This document shows, piece by piece, positions 17,787-26,790 of a stretch of DNA of 64,000 bases. A program made the position numbers and the translations under genes. The stretch is taken from the NCBI GenBank assembly GCA_934636825.1, contig CAKUBG010000008.1, positions 27,393 through 91,392 on the forward strand. The letters run 5' to 3'. Under the pieces are notes generated by a model that did no database searches, was not told the DNA's origin, and was given only the letters and a program-made list of their open reading frames with translations. Source of the DNA: an uncultured bacterium (GTDB lineage Bacteria; Vulcanimicrobiota; Xenobia; Xenobiales; Xenobiaceae). The stretch's first letter is position 1. Each line of letters begins with the position of its first letter.

Positions 17787-19046
17787 CTAAGGCTCTCTAA
17801 ACTGGCGGAAGAGAGAAGAAGGCTGTTCCTCTAACTTTACGCTGACTTCTTTTTCTGTACCGTCACGCCAAAGTTTAATAGTAACTGTAGATCCCACTTT
17901 CAGAGAACGCATAAAAGATTGCAACTCTGAAGCTGTGGGAGTTTCCGTACCGTTTATACTGACTATGACGTCATTACTCTTAATACCACCTTTGCTGGCA
18001 GGGCCGTTAGGCAGAACCTGGCCTACGATAACGCCTTGAATGTTTTTATCCAAACCTAAATAATTGCGGGCCGGTTGATTCAAGTCAGCCATAGCTATAC
18101 CAAGGTAGGGGCGAGATACTCGACCATGATCGCGCAATTCTTTCATAACCGTATATGCAGTCTCGGCAGGAATCGCAAAACCTATGCCTTGAGCTGAACG
18201 GATAATGGCAGTATTGATACCGATAACTTCACCTTTGAGATTGATAAGAGGCCCACCGGAGTTGCCAGGATTGATAGCTGCATCGGTTTGCAATAAGTTG
18301 CGCAAATCGACATTACTATCACTCAAAGTACGATTCCGAGCGGAAAGGATACCCAGAGTAGCAGTTTGACCTACACCTAAAGGATTGCCCAAAGCTACTA
18401 CCCAATCTCCGATACGCATATTTTCAGAATTTGTCAAAGAAGCTGTAGGGAAGGATCGCTCTTTATTTTCAATGCGCAAAATGGCCAAGTCAGAAACAGG
18501 ATCGGTACCTATAATTTGAGCAGAATGCTGACTCTTATCGCTTAAGGTAACTTTAATCGATTTGGCACCGCTAATTACGTGGTTGTTGGTTAAGACAATA
18601 CCGTCTGAACTGACGATAATACCTGTTCCCATACCGCGGGGAATTTCTTGAACTTGGTAATCGAAAGGATCGATAAATCCAAAGCCGTGAGTGCTGTAAA
18701 CCCTGGTAGTCATAGTTGTGTCTATATTAACGACCGCAGGAGCAACTTTAGCCACCGCATCGGCTACAGCGCTGCTGCCTTTAGGCATGACGGCTTTGGA
18801 TTTTGAATTGTAATTTATATCGAAACCGGAAGTAGACTTCTCTTTATCCTGCTGAACGGGACTATCATTAGTCTCCGTAGCTGTTGGGGGAGTATCAATC
18901 TCTTCTTTCTCCATAGAAACTTTAATGGAGGGAGTACAATATATAACTATAAAAACTAAGAAAGCGCCTATGAATACGCCGGCAATGCCGCAAATAACGG
19001 TAATTGCAGCGTTGCCATGCAGATTTTTTCTAATCTTATCGATCAT
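17787..19046 (-). CDS. htrA: HtrA/DegP-like serine protease with PDZ domain
   Basis: Membrane-anchored envelope quality-control protease, 419 residues. One N-terminal transmembrane helix (about 13-37, AAITVICGIAGVFIGAFLVF) anchors it. The trypsin-like domain shows His in LTNNHVISGA, Asp in DPVSDLAILRI and Ser in INPGNSGGPL. A single PDZ domain (about 310-405) has GVIVGQVLPNGPASKGGI. This single-TM, single-PDZ layout is the Firmicute HtrA type. ATG 19046 has AAAGG six bases upstream. A TTG at 19085 is possible but adds an unlikely tail. rsfS lies upstream on the same strand. Confidence 0.94.
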   Translation of the reverse strand: MIDKIRKNLHGNAAITVICGIAGVFIGAFLVFIVIYCTPSIKVSMEKEEIDTPPTATETNDSPVQQDKEKSTSGFDINYNSKSKAVMPKGSSAVADAVAKVAPAVVNIDTTMTTRVYSTHGFGFIDPFDYQVQEIPRGMGTGIIVSSDGIVLTNNHVISGAKSIKVTLSDKSQHSAQIIGTDPVSDLAILRIENKERSFPTASLTNSENMRIGDWVVALGNPLGVGQTATLGILSARNRTLSDSNVDLRNLLQTDAAINPGNSGGPLINLKGEVIGINTAIIRSAQGIGFAIPAETAYTVMKELRDHGRVSRPYLGIAMADLNQPARNYLGLDKNIQGVIVGQVLPNGPASKGGIKSNDVIVSINGTETPTASELQSFMRSLKVGSTVTIKLWRDGTEKEVSVKLEEQPSSLFRQFREP

Positions 19047-19117
19047 ATCAAACCTTTCATAGCTCCCGGAATTGCCTCGAGACAATTACCTAGGCTTACG
19101 GCTAAAAGTTTGTAAAT

Positions 19118-19498
19118 TTAAGCTTTATCTTCCTTGTTAGCTTCTTCGGCATCCGGAGCATAAACTATAGGAGCAGATTTCCACATACCTTCTAAGTTGT
19201 AGAAGCTGCGCTCACCACTAATAAACAAATGTACGATTACTGAGCTGTAGTCCATTAAAGTCCAGGCGTTATCATTTTTACCCTGGATAGACTTGGGCTC
19301 AATTCCTTGCTCTGATAGTTTCTTGTCGATATTTTCGGCAATATCACGCAATTGGTTGCGAGTAGGAGCGTCGCAAATAACAAAATAGTCACACAGAACA
19401 GAGTCTTTGCTCATGTCCAATACAACTGTATCTTTACCTAGCTTTTGATAGCAAACATCGGCAATAGCTTTGGCCATCTCTAAGGAATTTGCAAACAT
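19118..19498 (-). CDS. rsfS: Ribosomal silencing factor RsfS
   Basis: Binds ribosomal protein uL14 and blocks subunit joining in starved cells. The 126-residue length is typical (Iojap family). The signature is DTVVLDMSKDSVLCDYFVICDAPT in part: VLDMS then DYFVICDA, followed by QLRDIAENI. The C-terminal part has DNAWTLMDYSSVIVHLF, the family-defining WxLxDYGDVVVHxF element. In many Firmicutes rsfS follows nadD and an LCP gene. Here the next gene on the strand is htrA, with a 72-base gap to its ATG. Confidence 0.93.
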   Translation of the reverse strand: MFANSLEMAKAIADVCYQKLGKDTVVLDMSKDSVLCDYFVICDAPTRNQLRDIAENIDKKLSEQGIEPKSIQGKNDNAWTLMDYSSVIVHLFISGERSFYNLEGMWKSAPIVYAPDAEEANKEDKA

Positions 19499-19674
19499 AT
19501 TGTCTTTTTTACCTCTTTTTCTTAAAAAAACTTATAGAATGATAGAAAAAACAGCGCTTATTGTCAAACTAAGCGTCTAAAATGGTCTCTTTGAAAGTAT
19601 AAAAATCGAAAACAGTAGATACTGATGGATCGTAAATTTTTTACATACGTATGTACATCAGGCCAATAGTAAAA

Positions 19675-19827
19675 CTATAGTGAAACAGGCCATAGCAAAA
19701 GCAACAATCCTATAACGGCAGACACCAAGGCCAGTACCAGTAAGACAATAGGATTTCCTTGCTGAGGAATACCGGGCAATTCATCCACGCTTATTTTGTT
19801 GTCTGAAGTGAACACCGTATTTATCAT
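19675..19827 (-). CDS. Small membrane protein, 50 residues
   Basis: ATG 19827 to TAG 19675 on the minus strand. The N-terminal half is polar (MINTVFTSDNKISVDELPGI). The C-terminal half is one hydrophobic helix (IVLLVLALVSAVIGLLLLLW) ending PVSL. AGGA lies about 12 bases upstream. The clean polar/TM division and its place in an otherwise empty 416-base gap between rsfS and the HAMP-protein gene support a real gene. No family is recognised. It could be transcribed with rsfS downstream. Confidence 0.5.
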   Translation of the reverse strand: MINTVFTSDNKISVDELPGIPQQGNPIVLLVLALVSAVIGLLLLLWPVSL

Positions 19828-19873
19828 AGCTTGCTTTTATCCTAAAACAAAAATGCTCTTCAGTTAGAGTTTG

Positions 19874-19899
19874 ACTGAGGAAAGAAGTTTCCCTCAGTC
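19874..19899. repeat. Inverted repeat between small ORF and HAMP-protein gene
   Basis: GACTGAGG and CCTCAGTC, an 8-base perfect inverted repeat with a 10-base loop. It may terminate the minus-strand gene ending at 19915, but the T-tract (ATTTTTT) lies on the plus-strand side, so the assignment is uncertain. Confidence 0.5.
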
Positions 19900-19914
19900 A
19901 CCTATTTTTTATCT

Positions 19915-21630
19915 CTAAATAAAGGGATTGCTGCCTCCGGTTAAGACTATTTCAGCCAGAGCTTCGCGAATCATACTAATAAGTTCGTCGTCGGCATTGG
20001 GAATGATAATTTGAATAACGCCTTGCATGGAAGCATAGGGGATATTTGTATGTTCAGTAGCTTCCAAAACTATGGCGGAAACATCTTCTCCGCCAGGGAC
20101 GCCGCGCAATCTGTTGACGGCATGTTGGTTGCCGCCGTCCATATCGTTAAATTCGACCATAACTAGGTCTACTTTAGCGTAGGAAGTGATCTCCAACATT
20201 TCTCCTATAGTAGAAGCGTAAAGTATGCTGAAGCCTTCGTCTTCCAAAATGCGACGTAAGAAGGGATAAGAATCTTCCGTACCTCCGGTGGCAATAAGAG
20301 CTGTCTTGCCAGCACCCAGACGGCTAAGTTTATTTACATAATCAAGTTGCGAATTGTTTAGTTCACCGCCTTGAGCTAAACTGTAATCTTCTTGGAAGGA
20401 TACAAAAGAATTTTCACTGCCGTTTTCTTGATTGTCTTTAAGTGCAGGCTGAGAAGACTTTTGCTCGGTCGATTCAGGACGCTTGGGAGCAGGAGCGGCC
20501 ATAGCAATAACCGTTTCTGATTCCGGCAAGAGACGATTTTTATAATATTGTGGAGTTGAAGAAGAAGTAGAAAGATCGTGTCCGCTTACCTGATGAGCTG
20601 TGCCATTTATAGGCAAATCGCCTATAGTAGGGCAAGAACCGACATCTATCTGTTCTGATTCGTTGACTCTCTCTTGTAAAGCTTGCTCGGCTGCGCTAAG
20701 TGTACGCATATGGCGCACCAACTCATTGATACTCATGGAGAGTTGGCCCAGCTCGTCTATATCTTCTACTTTAGCTTGGCTTTCGGTATCACCGGCCAAA
20801 ACTCCGTCCACAAAACTGCGCAAGGCGTGGATACGTTCGCGCTTATCAGTTTCTTCGGCCTGTGAAGAGGCGATAAGCTTTTGAATATATTCGGAAAGAC
20901 GATTTAAACGGGAGGCTGCCAAACCTATTTCGTCAGCACGGTTTTGATCGGCTCTAGTTTCCAATTTTCCCTGAGCCATCTGATCTGCCACTTCAGCCAA
21001 ATTGAGCAACGGATTACCGTAAAAATAAGAGACAAAAGCTGTGAAACCTAAAGCTCCGGAAATAAGAATAAAAACCAAGCCCAACAGCTGACGCTTCAAA
21101 CCTCCGAAAGCGGCTGTAAGCTCGTCAGTTGCGAGGTAAACTCTGACTATGCCCAGGCTGCTGTCGGAAGAACGAACCGGCACGCTACTAACCATGCAAG
21201 AGGTTTCGCCGGAGTTTTCCAAGCCGCTTTGAATTATAGATAATCCCAAGGCTTTGCGCGTTTGTTCGTCATTTTTTACTGAGCCAACTTCTGCTGATAT
21301 GGAGCTGGCTTTTACTTTACCAGCGCTGTTAAGAACTTCCAGAGCGCTTACGCCGTGTTGTTCGGCCAATACAGAAATATTTCTTTGTAATTTGGCTGAT
21401 TTGGCGTAATTACCAGGATCGGCCAAAGAATCGGCGCTCATGGCCGCTAAACATTCTCCCAGTGATTCGCTTCGCATAGCCAAAGAACGAGTGAGAGAAA
21501 GTTGCTCGCCCCCTTTAATGACGGCGAAGCAGAAAAAAGCAAAAAACACCGTCAATGGCAATAAGGCCAGAAGCATTTTAATTTTCAGCGAAAAAAACTT
21601 ATTTTTAGGCATAATAACGTTCTGCGCCAA
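19915..21630 (-). CDS. Membrane sensor with HAMP domain and degenerate receiver-like C-terminus
   Basis: 571 residues. TM1 is at about 18-40 and TM2 at about 185-207, enclosing an extracytoplasmic sensor region of about 140 residues. A HAMP domain follows TM2 (NPLLNLAEVADQMAQGKLETR) and a second HAMP-like stretch is near 270-310 (DELGQLSMSINELVRHM). A polar linker leads to a C-terminal receiver-like fold (about 440-565: TALIATGGTEDSYPFLRR, then VDLVMVEFNDMDGG). The phospho-acceptor Asp position reads Glu or is absent. No histidine kinase, methyl-accepting or cyclase domain is present, so its output is unclear. It starts at TTG 21630 or ATG 21612 and neither has a good ribosome site. Compare PAS/HAMP stress sensors, but no close family is recognised. 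Confidence 0.7.
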   Translation of the reverse strand: MAQNVIMPKNKFFSLKIKMLLALLPLTVFFAFFCFAVIKGGEQLSLTRSLAMRSESLGECLAAMSADSLADPGNYAKSAKLQRNISVLAEQHGVSALEVLNSAGKVKASSISAEVGSVKNDEQTRKALGLSIIQSGLENSGETSCMVSSVPVRSSDSSLGIVRVYLATDELTAAFGGLKRQLLGLVFILISGALGFTAFVSYFYGNPLLNLAEVADQMAQGKLETRADQNRADEIGLAASRLNRLSEYIQKLIASSQAEETDKRERIHALRSFVDGVLAGDTESQAKVEDIDELGQLSMSINELVRHMRTLSAAEQALQERVNESEQIDVGSCPTIGDLPINGTAHQVSGHDLSTSSSTPQYYKNRLLPESETVIAMAAPAPKRPESTEQKSSQPALKDNQENGSENSFVSFQEDYSLAQGGELNNSQLDYVNKLSRLGAGKTALIATGGTEDSYPFLRRILEDEGFSILYASTIGEMLEITSYAKVDLVMVEFNDMDGGNQHAVNRLRGVPGGEDVSAIVLEATEHTNIPYASMQGVIQIIIPNADDELISMIREALAEIVLTGGSNPFI

Positions 21631-21893
21631 TTCGAGCCGAGTTTACAAAAGCCTACAAAGTTTTTACTAATATTGATATGCCAATCAATAGCTAAAATGG
21701 TGTATCTAATACGGTAGCTTCACAATCATGTGAAATTGAGCTAAAATCAGGCGTATTTGAACTGTTTTTATGGTTGTGTAGGGAGGTGGTGGTTTTCGAT
21801 TTAGATCGGAAGCTAGGCAGCCAGAATCGGTTGGACGCTCTTTTTATCCTTACAAGATGGGCAGAGCGTAATTTTTTAAATTAAGGTAAAGAT

Positions 21894-24812
21894 ATGACTT
21901 TTTACAAACAAAATACCAAAGAAAACGAAATAAGACTTATTAACGCCCAAAGCGGTAAAACTTTAGAGTTTAATCAAGTTTTGGAGGTTATAGCTGGATA
22001 TGCTCATTGGGGACCTGCAGCCGATATTATAAGAGAGTTGCATCCGCTGGCCGATTTAGAAGATGTACAAATGCGCCAGTTAGAAATTGAAGAAGCTATG
22101 CGACTGAATGTCGATAAAGGTTACAACCTTTATACTGATAACTTGGGGGATGTCCAGTCGGCTATAAAAGCTTCCCAGCGCCATAAAGCTTTGCAACCTT
22201 CAGAGCTTTTAGGCATTTTACATTTGGCTCAGCTCTCTCGACAAGTCGGTACTTTTTTACGCTCTCGCAGCAAAGAATATCCACTTTTGAGCGATAAGGC
22301 GCTGCGCTTGGGACAATTTCGCGATATAGAAAAACAAGTAGCGCGAGCCATTACTCCGGATGGTGAATTATCTCCCAACGCTACGCCCAATCTGGCGCGT
22401 ATACGCCAAGAATTGGCCGCTGCCAGAGCTAGTGTGGAAGAGCGCTTGCATGATTTTTTGCGCAATTCAGAATATGCGCGTATGATCCAAGATCCGGTTA
22501 TTTCAACACGTTTTGGTCGTCAGGTTATTCCCATTAAGGCTGAATATCGCGGCCATTTCCCCGGTCTTATTATTGATCAGTCAGCTAGTGGCGCTACACT
22601 TTTTATGGAGCCTTTGGCTGTAGTCGAGCTAAGCAACCTTAGCCGTACCAAAGCTTTGGCCGAGACTGCCGAAATTGAGCGCATTTTGCAAAGTCTGACT
22701 GAGCTGGTAGGAGCTAATGGGCGTGAACTTTCCGACAGTTTAGAAGAATTAGCTTGGTTGGAAGCTTTGCAAGCTATTGCCAAATATGCATCTCATTCCG
22801 GATCATCTTTACCTGAAGTAAAAGATAAATCACCTTTGCTTATTGCGGCCGCTCGCCATCCTTTGCTTATCGAGCGTTTAGGTGACAAAGTGGTGCCCAT
22901 GACCTTTGATTTGGAAAATAACCGCACTTTAATTATTACCGGCCCCAACACCGGAGGCAAAACAGTAGCCTTAAAAACTATCGGTTTAATGGTTATGATG
23001 GCTGTTTCTGGCTTACCAATTCCGGCTGATTCTTCCAGTTGTATTCCTTTCTTTGAGCAAGTTTGGGCCGATATAGGCGACGAGCAAAGTATTATGCAAA
23101 ATTTGTCTACTTTTTCTGCCCATATCAACCAAGTTTTACGCATGATACCTCACGCTCATGAGCACACTTTGCTTTTGCTTGATGAACTTGGGGCCGGTAC
23201 CGATCCGGCTGAAGGTGGCGCTTTAGCTGAAGCAGTGCTGGAATATTTCCATTCCAAAGGTGCTGTTACCGTAGTAACTACCCACCTTTCCGAGTTGAAG
23301 AACTTCGCTTCTCAGCGCGAGGGTATGACCAATGCGGCTGTAGAGTTCGATAGCGATACTTTAGCGCCGACTTTCAGGGTGATTATGGGAGTTCCCGGTC
23401 GTTCTAACGCTCTAAAAATAGCCAGCCGCTTAGGATTGCCTGCAGAAATTGAGCGCCGAGCTGTTGAACTTTTGGGGGGAAATACCGCTCAAATTAACGG
23501 TCTATTGGGTGAACTTGACAGAGAACGTGAAGTTAATGAACGCTTGGCTAAACGCTTGCGCGATCAATTGGCTCAGGTGGGCCGTTTGCGTTCAGCTTAC
23601 GAACAAAAAGTGGAAAATGCTCAGCGAGAGTGCTCGGAAATGATTGCCAAGGCTACTTCCGAAACAGAAGAGCTGGTCGAGTCTTCGCGCCGCCATTTGC
23701 GAGGACTGACCGGCAGTGTGCGCCGCAGCCTAGCTCAATTGGGCAGTGTACGCCGCCAATCTATTGTCGAATTACGTCAAGCTGCCGCTGAACTTAGTAG
23801 AGCCTTAGTTGAGTTTGAAGCTTTAGAAGAATTGGTAGAGTTAAATCCAGTTGCCTCTAAAGCTTTGGCCCAGGCTTTGCAAGAAGCTGTCAATTATCGC
23901 AAAGAGCGAGAAGGACTAGCGCCAAAAGTTGGATCTAATCTTCCTGCTGTCAAACAAAGCAGCGATATGACAGAAGATGATGATTTGCAATTGGGAGTAG
24001 CTCAGGAAGATATTGGAGATTATTCAGTTTCTGAAACGCCTGATAAATCAGAAAATACTTATTCACGTTTAGACAAACTTGATCAATACGTTAGAGAACA
24101 AGCTCAAAATGTGGAAGGTAATTTAGATAGTATCAGCACCGAAGTGAGCAATTTAAAGAGTAAAGCTCCCAAAATTCCCGGACATAGCAAGTTAAAAGAG
24201 CGACTTAAAAACACTGCGGCTCAAGCTCTGGAAGTAAGCCTTTCAGCCGATCCTAATGCGGCTGTAAGCGAAAGCAAAGCTATAGGAGCCAAATTGGCCG
24301 ACGAGTTGGGGCTGGACGGTTTTGAGTCTGAAGAAGAGGAGCAACCCAAAGAGGAAGTTAAGGTTGCCAATTTGCCCTTGGAAGTTGGTTCTCACGTCTT
24401 TGTGCCTCGTTATGGACAGGATGGTACTGTACTTTCTCTTTCCGACAAAAAAGCAGAAGTGCAAATTGGTGTTATTCGCATAAAAGTCAAAAAAGAAGAT
24501 CTCCAAGTTTTGGCTCCGGAAAAGAGTGAAGTCGGCTCTATTCCCAGAGGTGGCAGCATGACTATGCTCTCCAGCCGCATCGATTTGCATGGCAAAAATG
24601 TTGACGAAGCTCTTTGGGAGTTGGGTGCCAAAATTGATGACGCCTTCATGAGTGGAGTGCACCAATTAGAAATTATTCACGGTAAAGGCACTGGTACTTT
24701 GCGTAAAGCTGTTATTGATTATATTAAAAATCACCCTTCAATCGCTTCCTACCGCATGGGTAAAGCCACTGAGGGTGGTATTGGAGCTACTATAGCTACG
24801 TTAAATAATTAG
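21894..24812 (+). CDS. mutS2: Endonuclease MutS2 (RqcU-type ribosome collision factor)
   Basis: MutS2 is an ATPase with a C-terminal Smr nuclease domain. It is linked to suppression of recombination and, in Bacillus, to splitting collided ribosomes. Visible parts are the core with Walker A ITGPNTGGKTVALK, Walker B LLLLDELGAGTDPAEGG, THLSELK and the Smr domain (SSRIDLHGKNVDEAL, IIHGKGTGTLRKAV). Length is 972 residues against about 780-790 in most homologues. The excess is an acidic, low-complexity segment at about 665-815 between the coiled-coil region and the KOW-like/Smr end. ATG 21894 begins MTFYKQNTK, longer than usual. A hairpin follows at 24890-24930. Confidence 0.94.
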   Translation: MTFYKQNTKENEIRLINAQSGKTLEFNQVLEVIAGYAHWGPAADIIRELHPLADLEDVQMRQLEIEEAMRLNVDKGYNLYTDNLGDVQSAIKASQRHKALQPSELLGILHLAQLSRQVGTFLRSRSKEYPLLSDKALRLGQFRDIEKQVARAITPDGELSPNATPNLARIRQELAAARASVEERLHDFLRNSEYARMIQDPVISTRFGRQVIPIKAEYRGHFPGLIIDQSASGATLFMEPLAVVELSNLSRTKALAETAEIERILQSLTELVGANGRELSDSLEELAWLEALQAIAKYASHSGSSLPEVKDKSPLLIAAARHPLLIERLGDKVVPMTFDLENNRTLIITGPNTGGKTVALKTIGLMVMMAVSGLPIPADSSSCIPFFEQVWADIGDEQSIMQNLSTFSAHINQVLRMIPHAHEHTLLLLDELGAGTDPAEGGALAEAVLEYFHSKGAVTVVTTHLSELKNFASQREGMTNAAVEFDSDTLAPTFRVIMGVPGRSNALKIASRLGLPAEIERRAVELLGGNTAQINGLLGELDREREVNERLAKRLRDQLAQVGRLRSAYEQKVENAQRECSEMIAKATSETEELVESSRRHLRGLTGSVRRSLAQLGSVRRQSIVELRQAAAELSRALVEFEALEELVELNPVASKALAQALQEAVNYRKEREGLAPKVGSNLPAVKQSSDMTEDDDLQLGVAQEDIGDYSVSETPDKSENTYSRLDKLDQYVREQAQNVEGNLDSISTEVSNLKSKAPKIPGHSKLKERLKNTAAQALEVSLSADPNAAVSESKAIGAKLADELGLDGFESEEEEQPKEEVKVANLPLEVGSHVFVPRYGQDGTVLSLSDKKAEVQIGVIRIKVKKEDLQVLAPEKSEVGSIPRGGSMTMLSSRIDLHGKNVDEALWELGAKIDDAFMSGVHQLEIIHGKGTGTLRKAVIDYIKNHPSIASYRMGKATEGGIGATIATLNN

Positions 24813-24889
24813 TTGGTTTAGCTTCTACCACGAGTGTCGCAATTAAAGTATAAGGCTCTGTTCTTATTTTGAGTCTATTGTTGTCAAAC

Positions 24890-24930
24890 GAGAAAGTCGT
24901 CATTTTTAAGATAAAGATGGCGACTTTCTC
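24890..24930 (+). terminator. Probable terminator after mutS2
   Basis: GAGAAAGTCGTCAT pairs with ATGGCGACTTTCTC (14 positions, one T-G wobble). TTATACTTAT follows, so the T-tract is weak. Confidence 0.65.
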
Positions 24931-25099
24931 TTATACTTATATAACAACAAATATTATGCATAAAGGCTAAAAAATGTCGAAAATGAGATTGCAATGCTAC
25001 ATATTTTAGGTCGTATAAGCAAGGTACAAGCGTAGGAAAATTAGAAGCTGTCGCGGTTGTAATCTTATTTATTTTTTTAGAGAGGGCCGTTTTTCAATA

Positions 25100-26704
25100 A
25101 TGTTAGAACGTCTATTGACGCTGTTGAAGCGGATCTTTCAAGTTAAGAGCGTCGAACAACTAAAATTAGAAGCCGGCTCTGAGCAGAGTGAAGCTTTAAA
25201 ACGTGCTCTTAAGCTTAAAGATTTAGTCGCTTTTGGAGTAGGAGCTGTAATTGGCTCTGGTATTTTTGTAACTACAGGTTTAGCCGCTGCTGGAAGCAGA
25301 GATTATGTGGCTGCAGGCCCCGCAGTTATGATCTCTTTCTTGGTTGTTTCTATCGCTTGCCTATTGTGTGTGCTTTGTTATGCCGAATTTGCTTCGGTTA
25401 TTCCTACTGCCGGCAGTGCATATACCTACGCTTATGCCAGTTTGGGAGAATATGTCGCTTGGATTTTGGGTTGGAACCTGATTCTTGAATATGCAGTGGG
25501 CAACATAGCAGTAGCTATTTCTTGGTCTGGTTACTTTTTGTCTATTTTAAGAGGATTTGGCATAAACTTTCCTGCCTGGTTAGCTGACAGCTATTTTACT
25601 GCCTCACCGGAAGTTATAGCCAGTGCTCCTCATATTTTGGGCATTCCCATTATGTGCAACTTTCCGGCTATTGCTATTGTTGTTTTACTTACATGCATCA
25701 TTGTACGTGGCATTAAATGTTCGGCCAGTTTTAACGACTTCTTGGTCGTTTTTAAGATTCTAATTATTTTGGGCGTTATTGCTTTAGGTGCTGTCTATGT
25801 CCATCCCGGAAACTGGACTCCTTTTGCTCCCAATGGTTGGGCTGGTATTCAAGCTGGCGCCGCTTTGGTCTTTTTTGCTTACATAGGCTTTGATGCTATT
25901 ACTACTTTAGCTGAAGAAACTAAGAATCCCGGTCGCGACTTGCCTTTGGGTATGGTCATCACTTTGGCTATCAGCACCTTCTTATATATAGCCGTAGCTG
26001 CCGTTTTAACCGGTATGATTCCTTACACTGAATTGGGAACGGCTGAGCCTATGGCTACAGCTTTTGCCGCTATTAACATGCCTAAGGTATCAGCTGTTAT
26101 TGCTATCGGAGCTGTTATTGCTATGACTGCCGTGTTGTTGGTCTTCCAAGTAGCTCAGCCGCGTATCTTCTTTGTTATGGCTCGTGACGGCTTGATTCCT
26201 AAGTTTTTTGCCAAAGTTCATAAAAAATTCCGCACTCCTCATATAACTACTTGGGGTACTACCGTTGTGGTGGCTTTATGTGCCGGCTTTATGGATTTAA
26301 GCATTGTAATTGAATTGTGTAATATCGGTACTTTATTCGCTTTCATATTAGTATGCTTAGGTGTAATTATCATGCGTCATCAGCGTCCTGATTTGGATCG
26401 TCCTTTCCGTACTCCCTTAGTTCCTTGGGTTCCTATCGGTGGTGTCATTTGTTGTCTTTATTTGGTAGCCGGTATGCCCTCTATGACTTGGGTGCGTTTC
26501 TTGGTGTGGATGGTAATAGGTACGATTATTTACCTGTGTTATGGTTATAAACACAGTGCTATGCTCAATCCGCCTACCTCTGCTCACAATTGTGTTTTGA
26601 ATCAAGAGTTGGTTGGCAACGAAATGCAAATAGGCAGCACTGTTGTCAAGAATAGTGAAAAGAATGCCACTGAAGAGGCCAATGCTTCTGAGGTTTCTTA
26701 CTAA
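25100..26704 (+). CDS. APC-family amino acid permease (CAT type)
   Basis: 534-residue transporter with about 12 or more membrane helices. The consensus APC start KDLVAFGVGAVIGSGIFVTTG holds the substrate-binding GSGIF loop. Further family marks are YTYAYASLGEYVAWILGWN, FFAYIGFDAITTLAEETKNP (the classic helix 6 region) and FVMARDGLIPKFFAKVH. It resembles the YfnA/CAT cationic amino acid transporter group, though specificity is not readable. AGAGAGGG upstream supports ATG 25100. It is monocistronic with a strong bidirectional terminator. Confidence 0.9.
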   Translation: MLERLLTLLKRIFQVKSVEQLKLEAGSEQSEALKRALKLKDLVAFGVGAVIGSGIFVTTGLAAAGSRDYVAAGPAVMISFLVVSIACLLCVLCYAEFASVIPTAGSAYTYAYASLGEYVAWILGWNLILEYAVGNIAVAISWSGYFLSILRGFGINFPAWLADSYFTASPEVIASAPHILGIPIMCNFPAIAIVVLLTCIIVRGIKCSASFNDFLVVFKILIILGVIALGAVYVHPGNWTPFAPNGWAGIQAGAALVFFAYIGFDAITTLAEETKNPGRDLPLGMVITLAISTFLYIAVAAVLTGMIPYTELGTAEPMATAFAAINMPKVSAVIAIGAVIAMTAVLLVFQVAQPRIFFVMARDGLIPKFFAKVHKKFRTPHITTWGTTVVVALCAGFMDLSIVIELCNIGTLFAFILVCLGVIIMRHQRPDLDRPFRTPLVPWVPIGGVICCLYLVAGMPSMTWVRFLVWMVIGTIIYLCYGYKHSAMLNPPTSAHNCVLNQELVGNEMQIGSTVVKNSEKNATEEANASEVSY

Positions 26705-26724
26705 GTTTTTACCTAAGCCTGATA

Positions 26725-26776
26725 AAAAAATAGAATGAGCCTGCCGAAAATGCTCGGCAGGCTCATTCTATTTTTT
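26725..26776. terminator. Strong bidirectional terminator
   Basis: A 23-pair perfect stem from AAAAAATAGAATGAGCC... to its complement with a 6-base loop. A and T tracts give U-runs in both directions. It serves the permease and the convergent sugar kinase gene. Confidence 0.95.
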
Positions 26777-26790
26777 ATTTATGTATAAAA

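Noticed and set aside
21789..21884. 31-codon ORF (GTG) before mutS2 with GGGAGG nearby
   Set aside because: The GGGAGG is only two bases from the GTG, too close for good initiation, and the peptide has no recognisable pattern. Kept only as a remote leader-peptide possibility.
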